Assembly (NCBI GenBank): GCA_004553485.1
Contig: SFLG01000071.1
Coordinates: forward strand, 1 to 13,347
Length of the DNA stretch: 13,347 nucleotides
DNA from: Bacteroidales bacterium
GTDB lineage: Bacteria; Bacteroidota; Bacteroidia; Bacteroidales; Muribaculaceae
Direction of reading: 5' to 3'
In this document: positions 5,472 through 11,686 of the stretch, piece after piece
Layout: every line of letters starts with the position of its first letter
How positions within the stretch are numbered: position 1 is the stretch's first letter
The notes under the pieces: model-generated
The model's input: only the letters and a program-made list of their open reading frames with translations
The model's database searches: none
Told to the model about the DNA's origin: nothing
Position numbers and translations under genes: made by a program

Positions 5472-6783
5472 TTACTTGCCGTTGATTTCGGCGAGGTTGG
5501 CGGCGATTTCGGCGTCGGTGACTTCGTAGTTCTGGAGGTCGCCGGCGATGAACTTGTCGTAGGACCTCGCCCGTCTCCTTGCACTTCTTGGCCTCGCGGA
5601 TGGTGGCAGCGATGGCGTGGCACGACTCGGGAGCGGGGATGATGCCCTCGGTCTGCGCGAAGAGCATTCCGGCCTCGAACGACTCGAGCTGCGGGATGTC
5701 GACAGCCTCCATCAGGCCGTCCTTGATGAGCTGCGAGACGATGACGCCGGCGCCGTGGTAGCGCAGGCCGCCGGCGTGGATGTTGGCGGGGCGGAAGTTA
5801 TGGCCGAGGGTGAACATCGGCAGCAGGGGCGTGTAGCCGGCCTCGTCGCCGAAGTCGTACTGGAACTTGCCGCGGGTGAGCTTGGGGCACGATGCCGGCT
5901 CGGCGGCGATGAAGCGGGTGTGGCGCTCGCCGGTGAAATTGTGGCGCATGAACGGGAAGGCTATTCCGCCAAAGTTGGAGCCGCCGCCGAAGCAGGCGAT
6001 GACGATGTCGGGATATTCGCCGGCCATCTTCATCTGCTCCTCGGCCTCAAGACCGATAACCGTCTGATGCAGCGACACGTGGCTCATCACCGAGCCGAGG
6101 GTGTACTTGCAGTTGGGCGTAGTCTGCGCCAGCTCCACAGCCTCAGAGATGGCCGTGCCGAGCGAGCCCTGGTGGTTGGGGCAGACCGTGAGGATGTTCT
6201 TGCCGGCGCGTGTCGACATCGACGGCGAGGGCGTCACCTGGGCGCCGAACGTCTGCATGATGCTCTTGCGGTAAGGTTTCTGCTCGTAGCTGATTTTCAC
6301 CTGGTAGACAGCGGCGTTGAGGTCAAACATCTTTGCGGCGTAAGCCAGCGAGGCGCCCCACTGGCCGGCGCCCGTCTCGGTGGTGACATTCTCCACGCCC
6401 TCCTTCTTGCAGTAATAGGCCTGCGGGATGGCCGAGTTGAGCTTGTGGCTGCCCATCGGGCTCACACTCTCGTTCTTAAAATATATATGTGCCGGGGTGC
6501 CGAGGGCCTCCTCCAGGGCGTAAGCGCGCACCAGCGGTGTCGAGCGGTAAAACTTGTATTTCTCGCGCACCTCCTCGGGGATGTCGATCCAGGCATCGGT
6601 CTGGTTCAGCTCCTGGCGGCACAGCTCCTCGGCGAAGATGGGGTAAAGGTCTTCGGCCTTCAGCGGCTGTTTCGTGGCGGGATGGATGGGCGGCATGGGC
6701 TTGTTGGGCATCTCGGCCTGTATGTTGTACCACCGGCGTGGAATGCGGTCTTCGGGAAGGATGTATCGCTTAGTCTTCTCCAT
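5472..6783 (-). pseudogene. trpB: TrpB-like PLP enzyme (TrpB2 type), out-of-frame deletion near the 3' end
   Basis: This is a tryptophan synthase beta-like protein of the longer TrpB2 class, which condenses indole with serine, or acts on related substrates, using pyridoxal phosphate. The first 406 residues are intact. They include NESVSPMGSHKLNSAIP with the PLP lysine K114, ETGAGQWGASLAYAA (136-150), CFGGGSNFGGIAFPFMR (264-280) and GLRYHGAGVIVS. After CKETGE (residue 406, about 5566) the frame breaks; another frame resumes at once as SYDKFIAGDLQNYEVTDAEI...AEINGK and stops at 5472. Intact relatives have about 17 residues between these parts, including the conserved glycine-rich turn with the serine that contacts the PLP ring nitrogen. 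Span 1312 nt; about 50 nt more would give ~453 aa, the family norm. Without repair it would carry a scrambled tail ending at 5371. It stands alone, with no trpA or other trp genes, which fits TrpB2. Assembly error is possible. Confidence 0.85.
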
Positions 6784-6826
6784 AGGTCTAAAGTTAGAAA
6801 TTGTACTACTGTTGATAATTTGTCGT

Positions 6827-6858
6827 CAAATGTAGGCATTTGTTTCGTTCTTTACAAC
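6827..6858 (-). promoter_or_regulatory. Promoter of the trpB-like gene
   Basis: On the minus strand GTTG (6858-6855), 20-nt spacer, TACATTTG (6834-6827). The start site is expected near 6820, giving a leader of about 37 nt with no obvious attenuator or tryptophan-rich leader peptide. Confidence 0.75.
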
Positions 6859-7003
6859 CGCGACAGCAAATTTTGGCCGGCAACGCCCATTTACCGACGT
6901 TTAAATTGCAACCAATCGGGGCGCCGTGGCGCCGAAATTCGCAAAAATGAGGTGTAGAAATTAATAAAACACATCTAACGGGGCAAAATAGGCGGGAAAT
7001 AAT

Positions 7004-7011
7004 TAATTTTG
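7004..7011 (+). promoter_or_regulatory. recO promoter, -7 box
   Basis: TAATTTTG (7004-7011) matches TAnnTTTG and lies 46 nt before the recO start. No TTTG-like -33 box is seen at the normal spacing, so it may be weak. The gap to the divergent trpB-like promoter also contains GGCGCC-GT-GGCGCC at 6920-6933. Confidence 0.5.
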
Positions 7012-7056
7012 CATAAAGACAAAAAATTTTCGGACCCCGGAAGAAAAACAGGCAAT

Positions 7057-7791
7057 ATGTACAGACACATCACGGCAATACCGCTGCGCACCGTGCGCTA
7101 CAGCGACAAAAGCTCCATCCTGACCGTCCTGACGTCAGACTCGGGCCAGATGTCGCTGCTGATGTCGGACACCGGAGGGCGCGAGAGCCGCCGTCGGCGT
7201 GCACTGACGATGCCGATGAGCATAATCGAGTGCGAGATTGACGTTCGACCGGGCCGCGACATCCACCCCGTGCGCGAGATGCGCGCGCATGCCGTCTACC
7301 CCGAAATCACCGCCGACCCGTCCAGGGCCGCCATCGCGATGTTCATGGCCGAGGTCATCCAGGCCGTCTTCCGCGACAGCGGCACCACCGAGGCCACGGC
7401 GTGGGGCGCCCTCACCGATGCCGTCGCCACCCTTGCCTCGCTGCGCCGGACACGCGCCCTTGCCGTCTTTCCGCTGTGGTTTATGGCGCGGATGGCCTTC
7501 CTCGCCGGCATCGAGCCCGACACCGGCGGCGCCGGCCACGGCAGCGTGCTGGACATGACCGAGGGCATCTTCCGCAGCTCGGCCCCCACCGCGGGCGAGT
7601 GGCTGTCGCCCGACCCGTCGCGCGTAGCCCGCCTGCTGACAACCCTGCCGGCGCACCACCTGTCGCTGCTGCCCCTCGACGGTCCCGGGCGCCGCGACGC
7701 CATGACGCGCATCCTGCGCTACTTTGCCATGCACAACATCCCCCTCACCTCCCTTAAATCGCTCCCCGTCCTCCACGCCCTTGTGCGCTGA
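7057..7791 (+). CDS. recO: DNA repair protein RecO
   Basis: The 244-aa RecO works with RecR (and RecF) to load RecA onto SSB-coated single-stranded DNA during gap repair. The N-terminal OB-fold segment is seen in YRHITAIPLRTVRYSDKSSI followed by LTVLTSDSGQMSLLM. A helical domain follows (SRAAIAMFMAEVIQAVFRDS), and the C-terminal HNIPLTSLKSLPVLHAL matches the typical RecO ending in Bacteroidales. No zinc-finger cysteines are present, as in relatives of this phylum. An in-frame TTG at 7009 would add 16 charged residues overlapping the -7 box, so the ATG at 7057 is taken. It is very rich in GC and arginine compared with its neighbours. It is divergent from trpB-like and convergent with the tRNA-Glu/rpsT cluster. 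Confidence 0.93.
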   Translation: MYRHITAIPLRTVRYSDKSSILTVLTSDSGQMSLLMSDTGGRESRRRRALTMPMSIIECEIDVRPGRDIHPVREMRAHAVYPEITADPSRAAIAMFMAEVIQAVFRDSGTTEATAWGALTDAVATLASLRRTRALAVFPLWFMARMAFLAGIEPDTGGAGHGSVLDMTEGIFRSSAPTAGEWLSPDPSRVARLLTTLPAHHLSLLPLDGPGRRDAMTRILRYFAMHNIPLTSLKSLPVLHALVR

Positions 7792-7817
7792 CAAAATGGT
7801 GAAGACACATATTACGG

Positions 7818-7854
7818 CGAGAGGCCGCACCGTGTGTGACGATGCGGCCTCTCG
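7818..7854. terminator. 12-bp perfect hairpin between recO and tRNA-Glu
   Basis: CGAGAGGCCGCA (7818-7829) pairs exactly with TGCGGCCTCTCG (7843-7854), with a 13-nt loop. It begins 26 nt after the recO stop and ends 2 nt from the tRNA-Glu 3' end on the other strand. There is no T-run on either side, so it is a terminator by position and stem strength rather than a textbook one. It could also help tRNA 3' processing. Confidence 0.6.
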
Positions 7855-7856
7855 TG

Positions 7857-7928
7857 TAGCCCATAGGAGAATCGAACTCCTCTTTCAAGAATGAAAATCT
7901 TGCGTCCTAACCGATAGACGAATGGGCC
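7857..7928 (-). tRNA. tRNA-Glu (UUC), copy 2
   Basis: The 72-nt minus-strand sequence starts GGCCCATTCGTCTATCGG. It has an anticodon stem CAAGA/TCTTG around TTTTCAT (anticodon TTC, glutamate), the T-arm AGGAGTTCGATTCTCCT and an acceptor end ATGGGCT plus discriminator A. CCA is not encoded. It is identical to the copy at 8330-8401. It lies downstream of rpsT and of a hairpin terminator, with no promoter of its own seen. Confidence 0.97.
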
Positions 7929-7935
7929 GGCCTAT

Positions 7936-7962
7936 AAAAACAAGGGCTGCGGGAGCCCTGTT
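7936..7962 (-). terminator. Terminator after rpsT
   Basis: On the minus strand AACAGGGCT, loop CCCGC, AGCCCTTGTTTTTAT: a six-pair core stem, extended by three pairs past a bulged base, then five Ts. It lies between rpsT and the second tRNA-Glu. Expression of that tRNA may depend on read-through. Confidence 0.7.
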
Positions 7963-8031
7963 TATCTGTCTTGCAGCGGCATCACGCCCCAAAGAGAGGG
8001 GGCGGTCAGTCACCGTTGCGTTAACGTCCTA

Positions 8032-8286
8032 TCAGCCGAGTTTGTTCACCAGAAGAGCAAGCTTGCTCTTGAGGTTCGAGGCTTTGTTTTTGCTGATAGC
8101 CTTCTTGCTGGCGAGGCGGTCGAGCATCGACTCTACCTTGGGCAGACGGGCTGCGGCCTCGGCTTTGTCGGTCATGTTGCGAAGGGCGCGTACAGCGTTA
8201 CGGGCAGTCTTGGCGTAGTAACGGTTGTGGGCGCGACGGGTTTTAGTCTGACGTATTCTCTTTTTTGACGAATCGTGATTTGCCAT
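8032..8286 (-). CDS. rpsT: 30S ribosomal protein S20
   Basis: The 84-aa, lysine- and arginine-rich protein begins MANHDSSKKRIRQTKTRRAH, the usual S20 N-terminus, and continues as the three-helix bundle (TARNAVRALRNMTDKAEAA, LDRLASKKAISKNKASNLKS). S20 binds 16S rRNA early in 30S assembly. It sits between two identical tRNA-Glu genes on the same strand and is probably transcribed with the upstream one from the promoter at 8454-8485. Its own 43-nt leader is A-rich with no Shine-Dalgarno site, as usual in this phylum. Confidence 0.98.
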   Translation of the reverse strand: MANHDSSKKRIRQTKTRRAHNRYYAKTARNAVRALRNMTDKAEAAARLPKVESMLDRLASKKAISKNKASNLKSKLALLVNKLG

Positions 8287-8329
8287 TGCAGGTTAAATTT
8301 CTTCTTTGTTAGTTTTTATTTTAATAATG

Positions 8330-8401
8330 TAGCCCATAGGAGAATCGAACTCCTCTTTCAAGAATGAAAATCTTGCGTCCTAACCGATAGACGAATGGGC
8401 C
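8330..8401 (-). tRNA. tRNA-Glu (UUC), copy 1
   Basis: This 72-nt tRNA is identical to 7857-7928, with anticodon TTC. It is the first gene of the minus-strand cluster and starts about 46 nt after the predicted start site of the promoter at 8454-8485. Identity between the two copies extends a few bases past the gene on both sides (8328-8405 and 7855-7932, 78 bp). Confidence 0.97.
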
Positions 8402-8453
8402 GGCCAAGGAGCTTTACAGCGGGCACAAAAACGGCCTACTCGCAAAGCGACTG

Positions 8454-8485
8454 CAAATATACGAACTTTCGGCCCAATAGCCAAA
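8454..8485 (-). promoter_or_regulatory. Promoter of the tRNA-Glu / rpsT cluster
   Basis: On the minus strand TTTG (8485-8482), 20-nt spacer, TATATTTG (8461-8454), the best consensus match in the window along with the rrn promoter. The start site is expected near 8447. Confidence 0.82.
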
Positions 8486-8539
8486 ACGGGCCGAACGAGA
8501 GGGGCGAAAATCGGTAAATTTAACAAAATTTAGCACCTT

Positions 8540-8562
8540 CCGGCGCCTTTTCGAGGCTCCGG
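8540..8562. terminator. Possible hairpin downstream of upp
   Basis: CCGGCGCCT (8540-8548) and AGGCTCCGG (8554-8562) form a stem of nine positions with one mismatch and a five-nt loop, about 80 nt past the upp stop. No T-run follows on the minus strand, so termination of upp here is only a suggestion. The 240-nt gap 8402-8643 otherwise holds just the tRNA/rpsT promoter. Confidence 0.35.
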
Positions 8563-8643
8563 CCTTATATTTTTACCAACTTTTGCAGCCTGCGGGGCGG
8601 TCAGGCAGGGGGGTGAGCAAGGGAGGACCGGGCGGGGTGCCTG

Positions 8644-9297
8644 TTATTCCTTCTCGCCGTAGGCGAGGTCGCCGGCGTCGCCCAGGCCGGGAACGATGTA
8701 GCTGTGGGCGTTGATTTCGGCGTCGATGGCGCCCACCCAGATGGTGGTCTTGTCGGCGGGGAAGTGGTTGGCGATGTAGTCGACGGCAATCTGCGAGGCT
8801 ATTACCGAGCAGACGTGCACGTGAGCAGGCTCGCCCTTGGTGAGCAGGGCGCGGTAGCTCAGCTCCATCGAGGCGCCGGTGGCCAGCATCGGGTCGCACA
8901 GCACGAGAGTCTTGCCCTCGAGCGAAGGCGAGGCCAGATACTCGATGCAGACGTCAAAGTTCTCCTTCTCCTTGTACTTGCGATAGGCCGAGACAAAGGC
9001 GTTTTCGGCGTAGTCGAAATAGCTGAGGAAACCGGCGTGGTAGGGCACTCCGGCACGGAAAATGGTAGCCAGCACCACCTTGTCGTCAATGACAGGGCAA
9101 TGCGTCTTGGCAAGGGGAGTCTCAATCTCCACGTCGCGATAGCGCAGGTCCTTTGACAGCTCGTAGGCCATAATCTGGCCAATGCGCTCGAGGTTGCGAC
9201 GGAAACGCAGCCGGTCTTTCTGCACATTTACATCACGAAGTTCGGTAAGATACTGGTTTACCAGACTTTTTTGCTCGGCGAAATTTACAATTTTCAT
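8644..9297 (-). CDS. upp: Uracil phosphoribosyltransferase
   Basis: The 217-aa cytoplasmic enzyme converts uracil and PRPP to UMP for pyrimidine salvage. The PRPP-binding loop is seen as LVLCDPMLATGASMELSYRA and the uracil-binding C-terminus as YIVPGLGDAGDLAYGE. The frame is open to 9345, but the ATG at 9297 (MKIVNFAEQKSLVNQYLTEL) gives the 217-aa length normal for this phylum; the 16 extra residues overlap the leader. It stands alone. The upstream region has a -7 box at 9370-9377 and a 14-bp palindrome exactly at the expected transcription start. Confidence 0.96.
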   Translation of the reverse strand: MKIVNFAEQKSLVNQYLTELRDVNVQKDRLRFRRNLERIGQIMAYELSKDLRYRDVEIETPLAKTHCPVIDDKVVLATIFRAGVPYHAGFLSYFDYAENAFVSAYRKYKEKENFDVCIEYLASPSLEGKTLVLCDPMLATGASMELSYRALLTKGEPAHVHVCSVIASQIAVDYIANHFPADKTTIWVGAIDAEINAHSYIVPGLGDAGDLAYGEKE

Positions 9298-9348
9298 GTT
9301 CCGTAGTTGTTTGGACTTTATAAAGGGGCACGTGAGAGGGGCCACGGC

Positions 9349-9362
9349 GTTGCCGCGGCAAC
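9349..9362. repeat. 14-bp palindrome at the upp transcription start
   Basis: GTTGCCGCGGCAAC is a perfect palindrome lying 7-20 nt downstream of the upp -7 box, so it starts at the predicted transcription start. This is a typical place for a repressor operator; as RNA it would form a hairpin at the very 5' end, which can protect a transcript. Confidence 0.7.
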
Positions 9363-9369
9363 TTTCCTA

Positions 9370-9377
9370 CAAAGGTA
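9370..9377 (-). promoter_or_regulatory. upp promoter, -7 box
   Basis: On the minus strand TACCTTTG (9377-9370) matches TAnnTTTG. No -33 match is found at 19-21 nt. The predicted leader is about 65 nt. Confidence 0.6.
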
Positions 9378-9483
9378 ACGATTTTGGCGGCCAAACCGGC
9401 CATTTCAGACCAAAAATCTGAGGCAGAATAATTAATAAAAGTAAAAAAGCGGCTTGCAGCAAGTCAATTTGCCCGTTTTTGCT

Positions 9484-9491
9484 TAATTTTG
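9484..9491 (+). promoter_or_regulatory. FKBP gene promoter, -7 box
   Basis: TAATTTTG (9484-9491) matches TAnnTTTG, in the same AATTTTGC setting as the recO box. No clear -33 box at normal spacing. The leader to the start codon would be about 178 nt and holds the hairpin at 9526-9564 and the CATATAAGTCGTATAAG motif (9581-9597). Confidence 0.55.
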
Positions 9492-9525
9492 CGCAGTTAA
9501 AGCAACGGACAGGCGTCCACGGCCG

Positions 9526-9564
9526 CTGCCCCGCCACACATTATTATATATAGGGCCGGGGCAG
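9526..9564. repeat. Hairpin carrying the 21-bp AT-rich element in its loop
   Basis: CTGCCCCG (9526-9533) pairs perfectly with CGGGGCAG (9557-9564). The 23-nt loop between them contains the whole 21-bp element (9535-9555), identical to 3463-3483, except that its last G-rich bases abut the stem. Orientation relative to the downstream gene is opposite to that in the panB leader. It lies in the leader of the FKBP gene. Confidence 0.75.
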
Positions 9565-9675
9565 ACAAAGCCGGCTGAGACATATAAGTCGTATAAGCCC
9601 GACCCCGGCGGCACTGACAGCCCGTCCGCCACGACATCACATAAGCAGAAAAAAATAATTTAAACCATACAAGAT

Positions 9676-10620
9676 ATGAAAAAATTAATTCTCGGCGCAG
9701 CCATCGCACTGATGGCCGGCGCAGTCACCACCTCCTGCGGCAAAGGCGAGGGCAAAGGCGAGGGCAGCGACTCGATTGTCTCGGTCGAGACCAGCGACTC
9801 CATCTCGCGCGCCTTCGGCCGCCACTTCGGCATCCAGCTCCGCAAGGAGATGATTCAGTACGCCCAGCAATCAGGCAAATCCCTTGACTCGATGGAGTTC
9901 TACAAAGGCATCCACTCCATTATCGCTGCCAAGCACTCCGAGTCGTACACCCTGGGCCAGGGTGCCGCCGTCAACCTTATGAGCCAGATTATGATGCTCG
10001 AAGAGATGGGCGTGAAAGTCAACCGCACCGAGCTGCTTAACAAGCTGCGCACCGAACTGCTTGCCGACTCGGCTGCCAGCGACTCGGTTGCCAACCAGGC
10101 CTTTATCGAGTTCAACGGCCACATGATGCGTCTGCAGGACAAGGCCCGCGCCCGCGAGGAAGCCAAGCAGAAAGAGGCTCCCGAGGCCATCCAGAACCGC
10201 AAGACCGGCGAAGCCTACATCAACCGCATGAAGAAAGAAAACCCCGACTTCAAGGTCTCCAAGACAGGCATGGGCTACATCATCACCAACCCCGGCGAGG
10301 GTGAGCACCCAAAGGCCAACGACAACGTCGTCGTCAGCTATGCCGGCACCCACCTCGACGGCCAGCCCTTCGACTCCAACCCCTCGGCCTCCTTTAACCT
10401 CTCCGGCGTCGTTCCCGGTTTCCGCGAGGCCCTGATGATGCTCGGCACCGGCGGCGAAGGCACCTTCTACCTCCCCGGCGACCTGGGCTACGGCGTCAAC
10501 GGCATGCCCCCCGCCGGCATCGGCCCCGACGAGATGCTCGTCTTCAAAGTCAAGCTCATCGACATCGTCAAGCCTGCCGACCAGGCCGCAGCCACAGCCA
10601 AAGCACAACCCGTCAAATAA
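9676..10620 (+). CDS. FKBP-type peptidyl-prolyl isomerase, lipoprotein
   Basis: The 314-aa protein should speed cis-trans isomerisation of proline bonds during folding in the cell envelope. The N-terminus MKKLILGAAIALMAGAVTTSCG is a lipoprotein signal with the acylated cysteine at residue 21. A GKGEGKGEG linker follows, from a 12-bp direct repeat. Residues about 35-170 form the helical FKBP-type N-terminal (dimerisation) domain. The catalytic FKBP domain covers about 217-303: VVVSYAGTHLDGQPFDSN, VVPGFREALMMLGTGGEGTF, YLPGDLGYG, then the final strand MLVFKVKLIDI. The usual active-site Trp of the VxPGW motif is Phe here, a common bacterial variant that often lowers activity. Related to FkpA/Mip. 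It has its own promoter and downstream hairpin. Confidence 0.94.
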   Translation: MKKLILGAAIALMAGAVTTSCGKGEGKGEGSDSIVSVETSDSISRAFGRHFGIQLRKEMIQYAQQSGKSLDSMEFYKGIHSIIAAKHSESYTLGQGAAVNLMSQIMMLEEMGVKVNRTELLNKLRTELLADSAASDSVANQAFIEFNGHMMRLQDKARAREEAKQKEAPEAIQNRKTGEAYINRMKKENPDFKVSKTGMGYIITNPGEGEHPKANDNVVVSYAGTHLDGQPFDSNPSASFNLSGVVPGFREALMMLGTGGEGTFYLPGDLGYGVNGMPPAGIGPDEMLVFKVKLIDIVKPADQAAATAKAQPVK

Positions 10621-10640
10621 GACACAGGCCACAGCACAAC

Positions 10641-10687
10641 CCGGAGCCGCCGTCCCCCACCTATCACCCCGTGGACAGCGGCTCCGG
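10641..10687 (+). terminator. Terminator-like hairpin after the FKBP gene
   Basis: CCGGAGCCGC (10641-10650) pairs perfectly over 10 bp with GCGGCTCCGG (10678-10687), and after one mismatch GTCC/GGAC adds four more pairs. It starts 20 nt after the stop codon. No T-run follows, so it may end transcription with Rho or serve as a 3' stabiliser. Confidence 0.55.
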
Positions 10688-10710
10688 CTGTATGGTGACG
10701 AACGGCGACA

Positions 10711-10742
10711 CCGACGGCCGACGCCGCCGAAAATGCCGTCGG
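10711..10742. repeat. Second hairpin in the FKBP-lrp gap
   Basis: CCGACGGC (10711-10718) pairs perfectly with GCCGTCGG (10735-10742) around a 16-nt loop. It may be a back-up terminator for the FKBP gene; ATTTTT follows 21 nt later (about 10763-10768). The rest of the 347-nt gap holds the lrp promoter and leader. Confidence 0.45.
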
Positions 10743-10839
10743 AGAGACGCGAGACACCGTCATTTTTCCCGCCGGCTTACCATTATACCTGTCAAAACAA
10801 CCAGTTTTCGTGTCTTTTTGCAATTTTAACTATCAAAAT

Positions 10840-10870
10840 ATTGCCTTTACCGGGAAATTTCGTACATTTG
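10840..10870 (+). promoter_or_regulatory. lrp-like gene promoter
   Basis: ATTG (10840-10843), 19-nt spacer, TACATTTG (10863-10870). The start site is expected near 10877, giving a leader of about 90 nt. Lrp-family genes are often autoregulated, but no operator is evident here. Confidence 0.65.
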
Positions 10871-10967
10871 TAAGCCGAGTGAAAAAAATTCACGATACAT
10901 CACAGACTGACATCCTCATTATCCTCTTAAACTATACAACTTGCTCTAAACCGCTCATAACCCCATT

Positions 10968-11429
10968 ATGGAAAAAATAGACAATCTCGACCGTAAAATT
11001 CTAAGCATCGTGATGCGCAACGCCCGCATCGCCTCCAAAGACGTAGCCGTAGAGTGTGGCGTGTCGCGTGCCGCCATCCACCAGCGCATCCAGCGCCTCA
11101 TCGACATGAAAGTCATCACCGGCTCGGGCTACACCGTCAATCCCAAGACGCTGGGCTACAGCACCTGCACCTACATCGGCGTCAACCTTGAACGCGGCGC
11201 GATGTACCGCGAGGTAGTACCCCAGATCGAAAAAATCTCCGAGGTGGTAGAGTGCCACTTCACCACCGGCCCCTACTCGATGCTGGTAAAACTGTATGCC
11301 CGCGACAACGAGCACCTGATGGAGCTGCTCAACGACCGCCTGCAGAACATCCCCGGCGTCACTGGCACCGAGACCCTCATCAGCCTCGAGTGCTCGATTG
11401 ACCGCACCATCCCCATGAACATCGAATAA
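10968..11429 (+). CDS. Lrp/AsnC family transcriptional regulator
   Basis: The 153-aa DNA-binding protein has an N-terminal winged helix-turn-helix: LDRKILSIVMRNARIASKDV, then AVECGVSRAAIHQRIQRL and the wing VITGSGYTVNPKTLGY (residues about 7-65). The C-terminal RAM/AsnC ligand-binding domain (about 70-150) includes VVECHFTTGPYSMLVKLYA and LQNIPGVTGTETLISLE. Family members form octameric discs and sense amino acids such as leucine, asparagine or lysine; which one cannot be read here. It has its own promoter and is followed by a nested hairpin. No transport or amino-acid gene is adjacent, so it is more likely a global or autoregulated member than a local one. Confidence 0.95.
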   Translation: MEKIDNLDRKILSIVMRNARIASKDVAVECGVSRAAIHQRIQRLIDMKVITGSGYTVNPKTLGYSTCTYIGVNLERGAMYREVVPQIEKISEVVECHFTTGPYSMLVKLYARDNEHLMELLNDRLQNIPGVTGTETLISLECSIDRTIPMNIE

Positions 11430-11455
11430 CGGCCCGGCGACCCCCGTCGCCCGCC

Positions 11456-11519
11456 TATGCAGTCATATTTCACCGACCCCGCACGGCAAAAACATGTCGC
11501 GCGGGGCCGTTTCTGCATA
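11456..11519 (+). terminator. Nested hairpin after the lrp-like gene
   Basis: The outer stem TATGCAG (11456-11462) / CTGCATA (11513-11519) encloses an inner stem CCCCGC (11477-11482) / GCGGGG (11501-11506). It starts 26 nt after the stop. T content after the inner stem is low (CCGTTTCTGC), so it is a probable rather than certain terminator. Confidence 0.55.
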
Positions 11520-11558
11520 CTAAGACTGCAAACTATAGCGCGTCAATGGCAATTTTTT

Positions 11559-11576
11559 ACTAACTTTGCCGTTAGT
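11559..11576 (+). promoter_or_regulatory. Promoter of the LRR gene with an inverted repeat over the -7 box
   Basis: TAACTTTG (11561-11568) matches the -7 consensus. It is embedded in the perfect inverted repeat ACTAAC-N6-GTTAGT (11559-11564 and 11571-11576). No -33 box at standard spacing is visible, which fits a promoter that needs an activator or is controlled by a repressor on the inverted repeat. The leader of about 110 nt (11577-11686) has no gene. Confidence 0.6.
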
Positions 11577-11686
11577 TAATTAGAGCCCGTTCCCCTAATC
11601 GCCTTGGCGCTTGCGCAGGTTCGGCACCACGACGCCTTGCCCCCGGTCATTATCAAAGCCGGAACAAGAAAATCACCCAAAGCAAT

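Noticed and set aside
5617..6957. 446-aa plus-strand open frame opposite the TrpB-like gene
   Set aside because: Antisense shadow of a recognised enzyme in GC-rich DNA; no motif of its own.
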